DNA of 51,673 nucleotides from IMG/VR virus record IMGVR_UViG_3300045020_000143, positions 1 through 51,673 of that record. One strand, given 5' to 3'. Each line of letters starts with the position of its first letter. Positions within the stretch are counted from its first letter, which is position 1. The notes beneath the pieces are model-generated. The model had not been told where the DNA came from, did not search any database, and saw only the letters and a list, made by a program, of their open reading frames with translations. A program made the translations under genes and the position numbers. This document shows positions 1 to 8,420 of this stretch, one piece after another. The DNA comes from a virus.

Positions 1-1027
1 CATGGATTCCGGCCTTGCCCTTCTTGATCTCCCAGTTGACCTGCTTGCCGGTTGCGTGGAACCGCTGCTTGGTCTTCGGACCCTCTTTGGCATCGACCGT
101 GTAGGTCGGGACTTCACTGCCGATGAGGGAACCGCTCAGCATGAAGAAGTCGACCAGCTTGGCGTGCTCCAACGCATTGCCGCCTGGGGACTTGTAGTCC
201 TGATTCGGATCCTTGATGTTGTCCCGAACCTGATTGATTCCCAGGAGACAGGTGTCTCGAACCTCACCCCACTCACTCGGCATGGTGAGCATCGAGGTCA
301 TCTTCTGAAGGAAGGTCGTGTTCGGACCGGCCGCACCACCGTAGGTCTTGTCGTGCACGGACTCGTTCTCTTGAGCCGCAGCCGACAGAACGTTGCCGAT
401 GCTGTTGATGACGATGAGGTGGTAGACGTTGTCTTCGATGGCCCGAAGAACCACGTCGTAGAAGTCTTCGGCAGCCAGAGCGTGAAGCTCGTGGATGGTC
501 CCGACCTCCCGCTTCATGTCGGCGATCTCTTCCTTCGTGAACTCGGGCCAACCGCTTTCCTTTCTGGCCTTGTTCATCGCCTCGATGTCCTTGTCTCCAA
601 GGGAGATTTGGACTCCGAGTAGGCGAGCCTGTTGACGGTCCGCCTGGAGCTCGTTGTAGGCCAGCAGGACCTTCATCTTCTGGCCGAGCATGTACTGGAG
701 CTGGCGGATGGTGCACCAGACCAACATGTCCTTGCCGGCATTCCTGCGGCCGATGATCTGACTGATACCTCCTGCAGGCCAGCCGCCCTTCAGCTCCGTG
801 TCCACTGTCAGGATGCCGGTCGGCAGACGCTTGGTGAGGTAGGGCAGTTGGTAATCGGAAGCTCGTTGGAGGACAGCCCTCCCTTTCAGAGCCTTGTTCG
901 TCTCTTCCAACAACGCAGCGGCACGCTCATCCCGGGTTGGAGGAGGAGCATCCTTCTCCCTCGGCTTCTTCGTGATGGCCGGTTTGGGCGCAGGCTTCGG
1001 ACCATCACCCTTCTTCTTGGGCGACAT
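1..1027 (-). CDS. recA: RecA-like recombinase (3' end outside window)
   Basis: ATP-dependent strand-exchange recombinase for phage recombination and repair. The frame starts at the ATG at 1027 and stays open to the left edge (342 codons seen), so the C-terminus is missing. After a basic Pro/Lys-rich 45-residue N-terminus, the RecA core shows a P-loop GRRNAGKD at 93-100, a YNELQADRQQARLLGV segment at 124-139 that matches the RecA region carrying the catalytic Glu (here E126), a Walker B-like strand LIVIN near 204-208, and the L2-like block GINQVRDNIKDP followed by SPGGNALEHA (263-289), close to the bacterial INQ-R...GGNALKF signature. The P-loop ends in Asp where RecA normally has Thr. It is the most promoter-distal gene seen in the minus replication operon. 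Identification as RecA family is firm; its detailed activity is inferred. Confidence 0.9.
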   Translation of the reverse strand, partial: MSPKKKGDGPKPAPKPAITKKPREKDAPPPTRDERAAALLEETNKALKGRAVLQRASDYQLPYLTKRLPTGILTVDTELKGGWPAGGISQIIGRRNAGKDMLVWCTIRQLQYMLGQKMKVLLAYNELQADRQQARLLGVQISLGDKDIEAMNKARKESGWPEFTKEEIADMKREVGTIHELHALAAEDFYDVVLRAIEDNVYHLIVINSIGNVLSAAAQENESVHDKTYGGAAGPNTTFLQKMTSMLTMPSEWGEVRDTCLLGINQVRDNIKDPNQDYKSPGGNALEHAKLVDFFMLSGSLIGSEVPTYTVDAKEGPKTKQRFHATGKQVNWEIKKGKAGIH

Positions 1028-1051
1028 TGAACACTCCTGGTTGTGGTGGGA

Positions 1052-1219
1052 CTACTTCTGTGGCTCTGTCGGGCGCTTCTCGAACGGCTCAGTCCCATCG
1101 ACCGGGCAGTGGGTTGGATTGGTGAGAGGACCGCCGCACTTCGGGCAGATCTTCCCTGCCCCGGCGGTCTTCGTCTTGTCTGGTTGCTCGACCACCACTC
1201 CGTACTTGTCTTTGCTCAT
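1052..1219 (-). CDS. Zinc-ribbon microprotein, 55 aa
   Basis: A 55-residue protein read from the ATG at 1219, with a 4-nt ATGA overlap with the upstream HNH gene. The centre carries ICPKCGG (residues 24-30) and a further Cys with His just before it (THC, 36-38), a minimal zinc-knuckle arrangement; the ends are Lys/Glu/Pro-rich. The overlap and the coding-like composition argue that it is real. Function unknown; small zinc proteins are common in this genome and could bind nucleic acid or a partner protein. Confidence 0.65.
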   Translation of the reverse strand: MSKDKYGVVVEQPDKTKTAGAGKICPKCGGPLTNPTHCPVDGTEPFEKRPTEPQK

Positions 1220-1680
1220 GCCGCTCTCCTCGATTCCTTCTTATGGGGACAGTACCCATACAGACCTTGTGCGCAGTTGCAGTTCCAACACCGCACATCG
1301 AAACCGGTCGGATAGTAATTGGTCTTCAACCACAGGTAGAAGGCGTGGCCTCTACCTTGATTTCCTAGAGCTCTTCGATGGTGAGCACCATCATTCTTCG
1401 TGTGATTGATGGTGAGGAACTCCAGTCTTTGCTCACCACAACAGGAGCACCTACCACCGTATGCTTCTATGGCTTCTCTCCTGGTTCTTACTCTGTACGC
1501 CTTTTGCTTCGGGATGATCTCAGCCCTGTGTTGCCTGGCCCATTCTCTCTTGTCCCCTCGACACTTGAAGCACAGTCGATATTTGAGAGTCTTCTTTCGT
1601 CTTCCGCAGTTTGGACACTTCCTCTTGGAAGCCCTGCCCCAATACTTACGGATCATGTCCAACCTGGGCTTCTCCTTCAT
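1216..1680 (-). CDS. HNH homing-type endonuclease
   Basis: A 154-residue probable free-standing homing endonuclease. An N-terminal zinc finger (KCPNCGRR and FKCRG) is followed by a basic helix and an HNH-type core: RCSCCGEQRLEFLTINHTKNDG, then a segment ending RCWNCNCAQGLYGYCPH. The paired CxxC motifs plus the central His-Thr/Asn-Asp region resemble the other HNH gene at 49290-49874, which shares the CCGE-LEFL-NNDGA-H and CxNCN-GYCPH pattern, so the two are probably related mobile genes. It starts at an ATG preceded by a strong AGGAGG and sits between the HU-like and recA-like genes. Such genes typically spread by cutting a neighbouring site in a competing phage. Confidence 0.85.
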   Translation of the reverse strand: MKEKPRLDMIRKYWGRASKRKCPNCGRRKKTLKYRLCFKCRGDKREWARQHRAEIIPKQKAYRVRTRREAIEAYGGRCSCCGEQRLEFLTINHTKNDGAHHRRALGNQGRGHAFYLWLKTNYYPTGFDVRCWNCNCAQGLYGYCPHKKESRRAA

Positions 1681-1688
1681 GGGACCTC

Positions 1689-1988
1689 CTAGTAGTACTG
1701 CTTGAACCGGATGACGGTCTTCGCCTTGATGGTCATCATCTTGCCGGCAATCATCCGTTGGGACTCTGGACGGAACTTGCCGTGGAACCTCCCGAACCCA
1801 GGAATCTTAACCTCTCCCCCTGTCAGGGTCGTGGCCTTGATCTGATTCAGGAAGGTGGTGAGGATGGTTCTGGCGAAGGCGCTCCGTTCCGACTTCATCC
1901 CCAATCCAAGAGCCACCTTTGGATCCTTGCCTTTCAAGGGCTCCAGGCACTCCTTTTCCACCGATTCGATCAACTCCGTGTAGGTCAT
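1689..1988 (-). CDS. HU/IHF-like DNA-bending protein
   Basis: A 99-residue protein of HU/IHF length. The helical N-terminal half (residues 1-50) leads to FLNQIKATTLTGGEVKIPGF and GRFHGKFR, matching the HU pattern in which a Gly-containing turn precedes the conserved GFG-x-F strand and the beta arm. The arm itself is shorter and lacks the usual RNP motif; the end (KTVIRFKQY) corresponds to the final strand of HU. It probably bends or compacts phage DNA during replication or recombination. It lies downstream of the polymerase gene and beyond a palindromic terminator, so expression may be partly uncoupled from the operon. Confidence 0.75.
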   Translation of the reverse strand: MTYTELIESVEKECLEPLKGKDPKVALGLGMKSERSAFARTILTTFLNQIKATTLTGGEVKIPGFGRFHGKFRPESQRMIAGKMMTIKAKTVIRFKQYY

Positions 1989-2023
1989 TGCCGTTCTTTC
2001 ATGTCAAGTGATGCGTGTACAAA

Positions 2024-2049
2024 GCCCGGAGGTATATATACCTCCGGGC
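2024..2049 (-). terminator. Perfect 26-nt palindrome after polymerase gene
   Basis: A perfect inverted repeat with arms beginning GCCCGGAGGTATA and a TATATA centre lies just past the stop of the DNA polymerase gene. On the minus strand it is followed by TTTG, so it can act as a weak intrinsic terminator or attenuator ahead of the HU-like gene. Because it is a perfect dyad it could also bind a dimeric protein. Confidence 0.6.
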
Positions 2050-2058
2050 CAGGTTGAG

Positions 2059-4089
2059 CTACTTGGCAGTGTTCCAGGTCTCTCCATGACCAATCTCGGC
2101 CGGTAGAGGAACCTCGAACGTCCACGTGTTCTCCATGAGGAACTTCGCCCTTGCCTTGACCTTCTTGACGGTCTCTGGATCCCGAGGGCATTCGAAGATG
2201 AGCTCGTCGTGAATCTGGAGTAGCAGCTTCGCTCCCAGCTCCGCCAGCTCAGGGTCGTTCTCGGCCATGATCATTGCCCGCTTGGCAATCTCCGCAGCCG
2301 TTCCCTGAATGATGGAGTTGACAGCCTGACGCTCACACTGCTTGGCGTCACGCTTGCTCATCCCATGCAGGTCGCCGAAACGACGGTAGCGACCACTACA
2401 CACCTGGACGGACCCGTGCTTCCAGAGCCAGTCCTTGGTGTAGTCGATGTACCGCTTCACGCCTGGGAAGACGGCGAACCACTTCCGAATGAGATCGAAT
2501 CCCTCTTCCGGGGTGACCAGCCTCTTCAATTCCCTGGTCAGGTTTGCTGCCAGGTGCTCTCCACCGATGCCATAGATGATGCCGAAGCCAGTGGCCTTTG
2601 CCGCCTGCCGGAAGAACAGTAGCTCTTCTTCCCTTGCGGTGAGGGGCTCCTTCCTCTTGCCCTTCTTGAAGTCCTTCTCGGCCTGCTTCGCAGCCATCAC
2701 GTCGTCGTAGGGGATGCCGTACATCTCAGCGACGGTGAGACAGTGGAGGTCAACGCCCGCCTTGATGGCGTTGATCATCTTCTGGTCTTGAGAGAAGTGC
2801 GCCATGAGGCGCATCTCAAGCTGCTCGTAGTCAGCAACCACGAGCACGGTGTTGTCCCCGTGGGTGAACGCTTCACGGATCTTGAACTTGTCATCCCCAG
2901 GACGAGGGATGTTCTGCAGGTTCGGGTCGCTGGATGACAGACGTCCGGTGACCGTCCCCGTCTGGTTCAGACTGGTGTGGATCCGGAACATCGGATCCAA
3001 CCACGTCATCAGGCCCATGACGTAGGTGCCGTGAATCTTGGCGATGCCTCGATACTCCAGAAGCTTCTGAGCCCACTCGTCGCCTTGCCCTGCCCACTCC
3101 TCCAGAACCTCGGAGTCAGTGGAAGGCTGCTTCTTCCCTGAGTTCCCACCGTCGGTCCACTTGACCACCGGCTTCTTCAAGCAGTCGAAGAAGAACCAAC
3201 GGATGTCGTTGGTGGAGTTGAGGTTCATCACCCCATGGGTAGGGTCGAAGCGAGTTGCTAGAGCGGTGAAGTCCCTCTGGATGCGGGCCATGTCCCACTC
3301 CATCGGGCCCTGCTGTTCGACGAGGTGACCACGGTCGACCGTGATGCCTCGCCGCTCCATCTTCAAGAGCACCTTCGTGAACGGCACTTCCACGTCGTAG
3401 AAGTAGTCCGTCAGGGTGTAGTGCTCTCCGGGATGGATGTTCACCTCGTCGAGTTGGTAGTCGAAGTAGCTGCGCAGGCTCGTCGAGTTGTAGGCGTCCA
3501 GGCTGGAGTAGTCCGCCGACTTGATTCTCCTCTGTGCGTCCGCGAAGGCTTCTCGAATCAAGTCCCCGACTGTCTTGCCCGGGGTGATGACCCGACCTGT
3601 CTTCCTGTCCTTCTTGGCGGGAATCGTCTTCCCAAAGGTCTGTTCGAACGTTGGAGTGGTCCGACCGAAGTGGTCAGTGATGCACTCCTTTAGACCATGA
3701 CGGCCCTGGTTGTTCTCGTTGAGGAGCCAGGACTGGACGACGGTGTCTCGAAGTTCCCCGGCCTTGGTGATGTCAGCACCTGAGTTCGCCAGCATGTGGC
3801 CGTCGAACTTGGCGTTGGTCAGGTCGAAGTTGATCTCCGGGTTTTCAAGAAGCGGTTCCCTGTAGAGAGGAATGAACTCTTGAGGGAGGCAGATGCGTTG
3901 CTGGGCATCTGAAAGAGACCAGACGATGACCCGGTCTCGAATGCGGTCCAGACCTGAGGTCTCGGTGTCCAGCCCGAGACCATTGTTCCTGTCGTGGTTC
4001 TGGAGGAAGTACGGGATCCACTGCCGAGCCTCTTGTTCGGAGCCGACCCAACGTCCCTCCGGGATGCTCATGTCGAAGCCGTGGCTCAT
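2059..4089 (-). CDS. polA: Family A DNA polymerase with 3'-5' exonuclease
   Basis: Replicative DNA polymerase of the PolA family, 676 residues from the ATG at 4089, which overlaps the upstream gene by ATGA (an ATG nine bases earlier is possible). The N-terminal proofreading domain shows D41-x-E43 in LGLDTETSG and a later NAKFDGHML segment. The polymerase domain has motif A with D420 (VADYEQLEMRL), a motif B/O-helix KATGFGIIYGIG, and motif C QIHDELIF (H627, D628, E629). No 5' nuclease domain is present, as in T7-type phage polymerases. Primase, helicase and recA-like genes in the same operon point to a self-encoded replisome. Confidence 0.97.
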   Translation of the reverse strand: MSHGFDMSIPEGRWVGSEQEARQWIPYFLQNHDRNNGLGLDTETSGLDRIRDRVIVWSLSDAQQRICLPQEFIPLYREPLLENPEINFDLTNAKFDGHMLANSGADITKAGELRDTVVQSWLLNENNQGRHGLKECITDHFGRTTPTFEQTFGKTIPAKKDRKTGRVITPGKTVGDLIREAFADAQRRIKSADYSSLDAYNSTSLRSYFDYQLDEVNIHPGEHYTLTDYFYDVEVPFTKVLLKMERRGITVDRGHLVEQQGPMEWDMARIQRDFTALATRFDPTHGVMNLNSTNDIRWFFFDCLKKPVVKWTDGGNSGKKQPSTDSEVLEEWAGQGDEWAQKLLEYRGIAKIHGTYVMGLMTWLDPMFRIHTSLNQTGTVTGRLSSSDPNLQNIPRPGDDKFKIREAFTHGDNTVLVVADYEQLEMRLMAHFSQDQKMINAIKAGVDLHCLTVAEMYGIPYDDVMAAKQAEKDFKKGKRKEPLTAREEELLFFRQAAKATGFGIIYGIGGEHLAANLTRELKRLVTPEEGFDLIRKWFAVFPGVKRYIDYTKDWLWKHGSVQVCSGRYRRFGDLHGMSKRDAKQCERQAVNSIIQGTAAEIAKRAMIMAENDPELAELGAKLLLQIHDELIFECPRDPETVKKVKARAKFLMENTWTFEVPLPAEIGHGETWNTAK

Positions 4090-4391
4090 TTCCACCAACT
4101 CGGGAGTTCGAGAGTGACCGTCTTCTTCCCGTCCTTGGTCTTGCCGTACTTCAGAGGCTTCAGGTCCTCGATGCAGTTCCCACCGGCGAAGAGGAACTTG
4201 TGGTAGTCGGCGTGGAAGGTCGGAAGGACTTCAAGAGCTCGCATGGGAAGAATGCGTTCGTTGTGCTCTAGAGCGACCTTGTTGGCGTGTTCGATCAGCC
4301 ACTTGTCATCCTTCGACATTGGTGGGTGCGTGAGAAGATGCGTGACTCCATGAGGGCTCTTCTCCAGCTCGTGCATGTGGTCATTCAGCAT
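4086..4391 (-). CDS. Hypothetical protein, 101 aa
   Basis: Unrecognised protein encoded just upstream of the polymerase gene and overlapping it by 4 nt, which suggests translational coupling. It is His-rich in the first third (NDHMHELEKSPHG, LLTHPP) and mixed alpha/beta in appearance, with no cysteine motif, signal or membrane segment. Its operon position suggests an accessory role in DNA metabolism, but nothing in the sequence identifies it. Confidence 0.7.
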   Translation of the reverse strand: MLNDHMHELEKSPHGVTHLLTHPPMSKDDKWLIEHANKVALEHNERILPMRALEVLPTFHADYHKFLFAGGNCIEDLKPLKYGKTKDGKKTVTLELPSWWK

Positions 4392-4446
4392 GAAAGCTAC
4401 AGTGTTGAAGCCGATATCGTGCCTCTCTTTCTCCGGGCATGTGAAA

Positions 4447-4475
4447 ACCCGGTCGCCTAGAGTTGGCGACCGGGT
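4447..4475 (-). terminator. Intrinsic terminator downstream of zinc-cluster gene
   Basis: A perfect 11-bp stem (ACCCGGTCGCC and its complement) with a 7-nt loop. Read on the minus strand it is followed by TTTTC, so it fits a rho-independent terminator for transcripts that have passed the gene ending at 4491. It divides the minus operon between the primase/helicase section and the polymerase section. Confidence 0.8.
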
Positions 4476-4490
4476 CCTCAGGTAGAACTT

Positions 4491-5822
4491 CTAGCGCCCG
4501 TAGTTGGGCTTGTTGGGCGGAACGAACGGCTGCGGCCCAGGGCCCGGTTGTGCTGCCGGGTACGGGGCGTACGGTGCCGGTGCAGCCGGCTGAGGATAGC
4601 CAGGCTGCGGAGCCGCGAACGACTGCTGAGGCGGCGGCCCGTAGTTCGCGTACGGAGCCGGACCAGACGCAGGCGCCCCGAAGCCAGCCGGCATCGGGAG
4701 GTCCATCCTCTTCGACTGATCCTGCAAGCTCAGAGGCTTGTAGATCTCATCGAAGTTGTACTGCTCCTTCAGCAGCTCCTCGACGTGCTGACGGAACGTC
4801 TTGTTCGGGAAGAAGGCAGGGTTGATGCCCTGACCGAACTCCTCGATGGTCATGTGGTTCTGCCGGACGATGTGGCTGTTGGTGTTCTCGCCCTGCCGCA
4901 TCGCCTGGAGGACCACGTCGAAGATGGAGATCTGAACCCCCTTCTTCCCCTGGTTCTCGCAGAAGTCGCAGCCCACGATGTCCTTGAGCAACACCGGCCG
5001 CTGGCAGGTCATGCACGGGTACGGCCGGAGGACCTCCTGAGCGATCTGCTCGTCGGTCCGTTGGTCGTTGCTCATGTCGATGACCATGTTGTTGCAGTTC
5101 GGGCAGGCGAACCCGTCCGTGATGAGCTGCTGCTTGCAGGTTGCGCACTGGCTCGTCACGATCTGGTCGAATCCCTGGATGTCGCTCAGGTGGTTCTTCC
5201 CCATCTCCATGTAGCGCTTCTTCCCGAAGATGGTTGTCAGGTCTCTCGGATCGTACCGAGGGAACTGGGGCTCGCCCTGCTGCGGAGGATTGGGCGGCTG
5301 GCCCTGGAGCAGCCTGCAGAAGTTGCAGGTTCGTCCCGCACACTCGGAGTAGATGATGACCAATCCCGAGTTGTCCCGCTTGGCGACGAAGTTGCCGTCG
5401 TCACCGATGAGCGGATGGCCGTGGTAGTAGGCCAGGTGCGCCATCCCGAACACGAACACGTCTCCCAGCGAGACGCTCTTGTCCCCGGTCTCCATGGCGA
5501 AGCAGCCAGTGCAAGGCTGGGGGTTGTGCGGATCCATGCCAGCGGAACAGGACGTGGAGGGGTACCAGTCCCTGCCATTCCTCTTCGCTGCCCTCTTGTG
5601 CATCCGCACCTTGAAGTACGGATTGATGACCGGCTTCGGTCGCCCGAACTGGTCCATCTCGATCAGCTCGGCCGGAGGGTTGGGGTCCACATACTGCCCA
5701 CGGGCCAAGACCAACGCGGTCGGAACGTTGACCGGCAGCTTGTACCGCTCGAAGTAGGCACCCTTCCGGCTGCCTCCCTTGTTCTTCGTGTCCGCCACGA
5801 CGCTTCGGCGGAATGCGCTCAT
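4491..5822 (-). CDS. Multi-zinc-cluster protein with Pro/Tyr-rich tail
   Basis: A 443-residue protein; the ATG at 5822 overlaps the primase stop as ATGA (an ATG at 5861 would add 13 residues). The body contains at least six CxxC-type pairs, including PCTGC, CNFC, CATC, CPNC, PCMTC and CDFC, so it probably binds several zinc ions. The last 70 or so residues are low-complexity, rich in Pro, Ala, Tyr and Gly, and probably disordered. Located next to primase and helicase genes, it could be a single-strand DNA-binding or replisome-organising protein, but no SSB fold can be shown here. Function is inferred from position only. Confidence 0.8.
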   Translation of the reverse strand: MSAFRRSVVADTKNKGGSRKGAYFERYKLPVNVPTALVLARGQYVDPNPPAELIEMDQFGRPKPVINPYFKVRMHKRAAKRNGRDWYPSTSCSAGMDPHNPQPCTGCFAMETGDKSVSLGDVFVFGMAHLAYYHGHPLIGDDGNFVAKRDNSGLVIIYSECAGRTCNFCRLLQGQPPNPPQQGEPQFPRYDPRDLTTIFGKKRYMEMGKNHLSDIQGFDQIVTSQCATCKQQLITDGFACPNCNNMVIDMSNDQRTDEQIAQEVLRPYPCMTCQRPVLLKDIVGCDFCENQGKKGVQISIFDVVLQAMRQGENTNSHIVRQNHMTIEEFGQGINPAFFPNKTFRQHVEELLKEQYNFDEIYKPLSLQDQSKRMDLPMPAGFGAPASGPAPYANYGPPPQQSFAAPQPGYPQPAAPAPYAPYPAAQPGPGPQPFVPPNKPNYGR

Positions 5823-6937
5823 TGCCACGTTGATGCTCCCTTCTTCTGAAGGACGCCCCACCGGATGAGGTACTGCACGTAATCCGTGAAGGGCATCGCG
5901 TTGTTGACCATCTGGTGAATCGCCTCTACCTCGTAGTCGTCCGGCTGCGTGTTCTCTTCGCCCTGCAGTGATTGCCTTACATCAGCATCAGGATACGAAA
6001 CCACTCTGACCTTCCTGTACATCGGCATCCAGAGGAGGTCTCCCACCCTGAAGGAAGCGTTCCTTCCAGCTTCGTCGTTGTCGAGGAAGAGCACGACGGA
6101 GCAGCCAAGACGGTGAAGCAATTGCTGTTGGCGGTCGCTGATGTACGAACCCATCAGTGCCACCGTGTTCTGGAACCCTGCCTGAAGCATCCACAAGCAT
6201 GCCTTGAATCCCTCGACGACGTAGACCGTAGCATTGGGGTCTGACAGCACCCTGTTGAGGATCTTGTCGTAGTTCCAGAGGAACTCGTGGTTCTCGCACT
6301 TGTAGTCGGGGAACTGCTCGTCGAACCATTCGCCGTAGTCGCTCTTGATCCAACGGTTGTTCATCCCCATCCTTCGCCCCTGGTAGACCAGGTACTTCGG
6401 CCACTGCTTGGAGGAGAATGGAGTCACGCCTCCGGAGAAGCCTGCCAGGTTGCCGTAGGCATCCCGGAGCGGGTACATGATGCGGTTGTTCACCCGATCG
6501 AATCCGATGTCCAGAGTCCGCAGCAACTCTGGGTTGAACCCATCCTCCACCAGCTTGGTTGGGAGCCAGTCGTAGACCCCTAGGATGGCCTCTGGAAGAG
6601 TGAAGTCCGCCATGAAGGGGTCTTGATTGACGAAGGTGTTGGCCTTCTCCAGCTTCCTTAGCTCTCGGTTCCGCTTGAGATCCTCAGCGATGGCCTTGGT
6701 CTCAGCAGTGATTTGATGCTGAGGCATGCCCAACATCTTGAGCAGCTTCGTTACGTCTCCTGCCTCGTGGCAGGTGAAGCAATGGAAGATGCCCTGATCC
6801 AGATTGACCGAGAACGAAGGCTTCCGCTCTTGGCCTCCTTTGTGGAAGGGGCACCTCGTGAGGATGTTGCCGCCACCTGATGGCCTGAAGGGACCTGGCA
6901 GATGACGCTGTAACAGAGCCAGGACTTGATCTCTCAT
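5819..6937 (-). CDS. dnaG: DnaG-type primase
   Basis: Primase that makes RNA primers for lagging-strand synthesis, 372 residues. The N-terminal CHC2 zinc domain is clear: C29-P-F-H32 and C53-F-T-C56. The TOPRIM catalytic domain follows, with E242 in YVVEGFKA and D286-N-D288 in LFLDNDEAGR. Bacterial DnaG is about 600 residues; the missing part is the C-terminal helicase-binding domain, so contact with the helicase must differ. Its ATG lies four bases after the helicase stop, consistent with coupled expression of primase and helicase. Confidence 0.95.
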   Translation of the reverse strand: MRDQVLALLQRHLPGPFRPSGGGNILTRCPFHKGGQERKPSFSVNLDQGIFHCFTCHEAGDVTKLLKMLGMPQHQITAETKAIAEDLKRNRELRKLEKANTFVNQDPFMADFTLPEAILGVYDWLPTKLVEDGFNPELLRTLDIGFDRVNNRIMYPLRDAYGNLAGFSGGVTPFSSKQWPKYLVYQGRRMGMNNRWIKSDYGEWFDEQFPDYKCENHEFLWNYDKILNRVLSDPNATVYVVEGFKACLWMLQAGFQNTVALMGSYISDRQQQLLHRLGCSVVLFLDNDEAGRNASFRVGDLLWMPMYRKVRVVSYPDADVRQSLQGEENTQPDDYEVEAIHQMVNNAMPFTDYVQYLIRWGVLQKKGASTWQ

Positions 6938-6941
6938 GGCC

Positions 6942-8345
6942 TTACGGGGCTCTCATCGGCACCGAGGGTATGACGGGGTCGAGGAAGCTTCTCCGGTACT
7001 TGGGTTTGTCTCCGTAGTCCTTCTTCTTCTCATCCTCCTCAGCCTGCGGAACGATGATGCGGTTGAAGCTGAAGTCCGTTGCTGGAACTCCGTTGATGAC
7101 CAGACCTTCCAACGCCGCCTCACGAACACCGGGGAATGTGAGATCCAACTCTGCACGGCGCATCTTGGTCTGCTCGTCGATGAGTTCCCGCTTGGACACT
7201 CTCATGACCACGTCGGCGTCCTGACCCAGAGCATCGGCGTATGCCAGCTCAGTCAGGTCCACTCCCTTGGCCTTGTCAGCTTGTCGGTTCGCCTGGGTGA
7301 CTCCCACAACTGGGATGTCGAACTCCTGCCCAGTCAGCTTCATGTCCTGGGAGATGTGAGCGATGTTCTTCCAGTCCACGGACCGAGAGTTGGTGCGGTC
7401 GTCCTTCATCAGGTACAGGCCGTCCACGAAGACGATATCTGGCTTCAGCTCTCGAATCTTCGCCTGGAGCCACGCAACTCCGCCTCCGGAGTTCGCCCCA
7501 CCGCTTCGGTCGGAAGTGATGATGAAGTAGGGCTGCCTGGTTCCGCCCATGTACTCGACGGCTCTCTCATCATCGATCAGTTCTTCGAGGATGTTGAAGA
7601 GATGGGCCTTCAGTTCCGGCTGCAACTTCCCTTGTCGGTAGGGCTTGTAGGCAATCTTCGACATGCAACAGGCAGCTCGACCGGCCACCATGAGTGGTGA
7701 CATCTCTCGGGTGTAGAAGAGCACCCTTCGCCGTGCATTGATGTACGCCCAGACCGCCATGTAGATGGCGACCCAGGACTTCATCGATTTCGGACGGCCG
7801 TAGAGCACGATGAATTGGGAGTTCTGCATTCCCTGCAGCTCCTCGTTCATGATGGGCCACGGAAACGGAATGCCCAGCAGTCCCTGAGAGCTTGCAACGA
7901 TGTCGTACTGCTGCCTCAACTGAGCAAACGCTGAGGCCATCGATAGGTCTTGCCCTACCTCCGCCAGTGCGGAGAGTTGCGAAGTCCGTGCTTTCAGCGT
8001 GGCCATGCACTGCATTGGATCCAGTTCAGCTTCCGCCAGGATCTGTTGGCCAAGGATGCTCAGGTCCATCCGAATCTTCTCCTTGCGAAGCTGCGCCGCA
8101 AGGATGGGAACGGTGTCCGTTCCGTTGAACGGAAAGAAGCTCGGGAAGTTCACCCGAGTCATCTCGACGCTTGGAACGTGACCTGCTGTTGCTGGGTTGT
8201 GGTACGTGCTGCGAAGGAAGGCGTAGAGCTCACGAGCCTGCGGAGTCTGGAAGAACTCCTCCGTGATTTGCGCCTTCTCCAAGGTGTGGAAGTCCCGGTC
8301 CACCATCACCTTGGTGAGAAGAGCCAGTTCAATGTTTTGGGACAC
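6942..8345 (-). CDS. dnaB: DnaB-type replicative helicase
   Basis: A 467-residue SF4 helicase of the RecA-fold hexameric type. The helical N-terminal domain covers about residues 1-130. The motor domain has a P-loop GRPKSMKS at 183-190, in which Met replaces the usual Gly before Lys, a catalytic Glu in FYTREMS (E214), a Walker B strand IVFVDGLYL, and a later VVGVTQANRQ corresponding to the DnaB H3 region. The start is a GTG at 8345 with AGGAG five bases upstream. Followed directly by the primase gene, as expected for a primosome pair. Confidence 0.94.
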   Translation of the reverse strand: MSQNIELALLTKVMVDRDFHTLEKAQITEEFFQTPQARELYAFLRSTYHNPATAGHVPSVEMTRVNFPSFFPFNGTDTVPILAAQLRKEKIRMDLSILGQQILAEAELDPMQCMATLKARTSQLSALAEVGQDLSMASAFAQLRQQYDIVASSQGLLGIPFPWPIMNEELQGMQNSQFIVLYGRPKSMKSWVAIYMAVWAYINARRRVLFYTREMSPLMVAGRAACCMSKIAYKPYRQGKLQPELKAHLFNILEELIDDERAVEYMGGTRQPYFIITSDRSGGANSGGGVAWLQAKIRELKPDIVFVDGLYLMKDDRTNSRSVDWKNIAHISQDMKLTGQEFDIPVVGVTQANRQADKAKGVDLTELAYADALGQDADVVMRVSKRELIDEQTKMRRAELDLTFPGVREAALEGLVINGVPATDFSFNRIIVPQAEEDEKKKDYGDKPKYRRSFLDPVIPSVPMRAP

Positions 8346-8420
8346 AGTGCTCCTGTTGGAATGGATAGAGGAGTGCCGCTAGCACCACGAGAGCCACGAA
8401 CGATGGTGGGCTGTCAACGA

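Noticed and set aside
1995-2020. TTGACA on the minus strand as a promoter for the HU-like gene
   Set aside because: It is only about 15 bases from the ATG and has no -10 at a usable distance.
4548-5849. 433-codon plus-strand frame
   Set aside because: Antisense of the multi-zinc-cluster gene, whose CxxC pairs and coupled start are convincing.
8346-8420. Possible hydrophobic micropeptide before the helicase gene
   Set aside because: A GTG-started frame of about 20 codons reads hydrophobic, but it has no ribosome binding site and the helicase AGGAG lies inside it.
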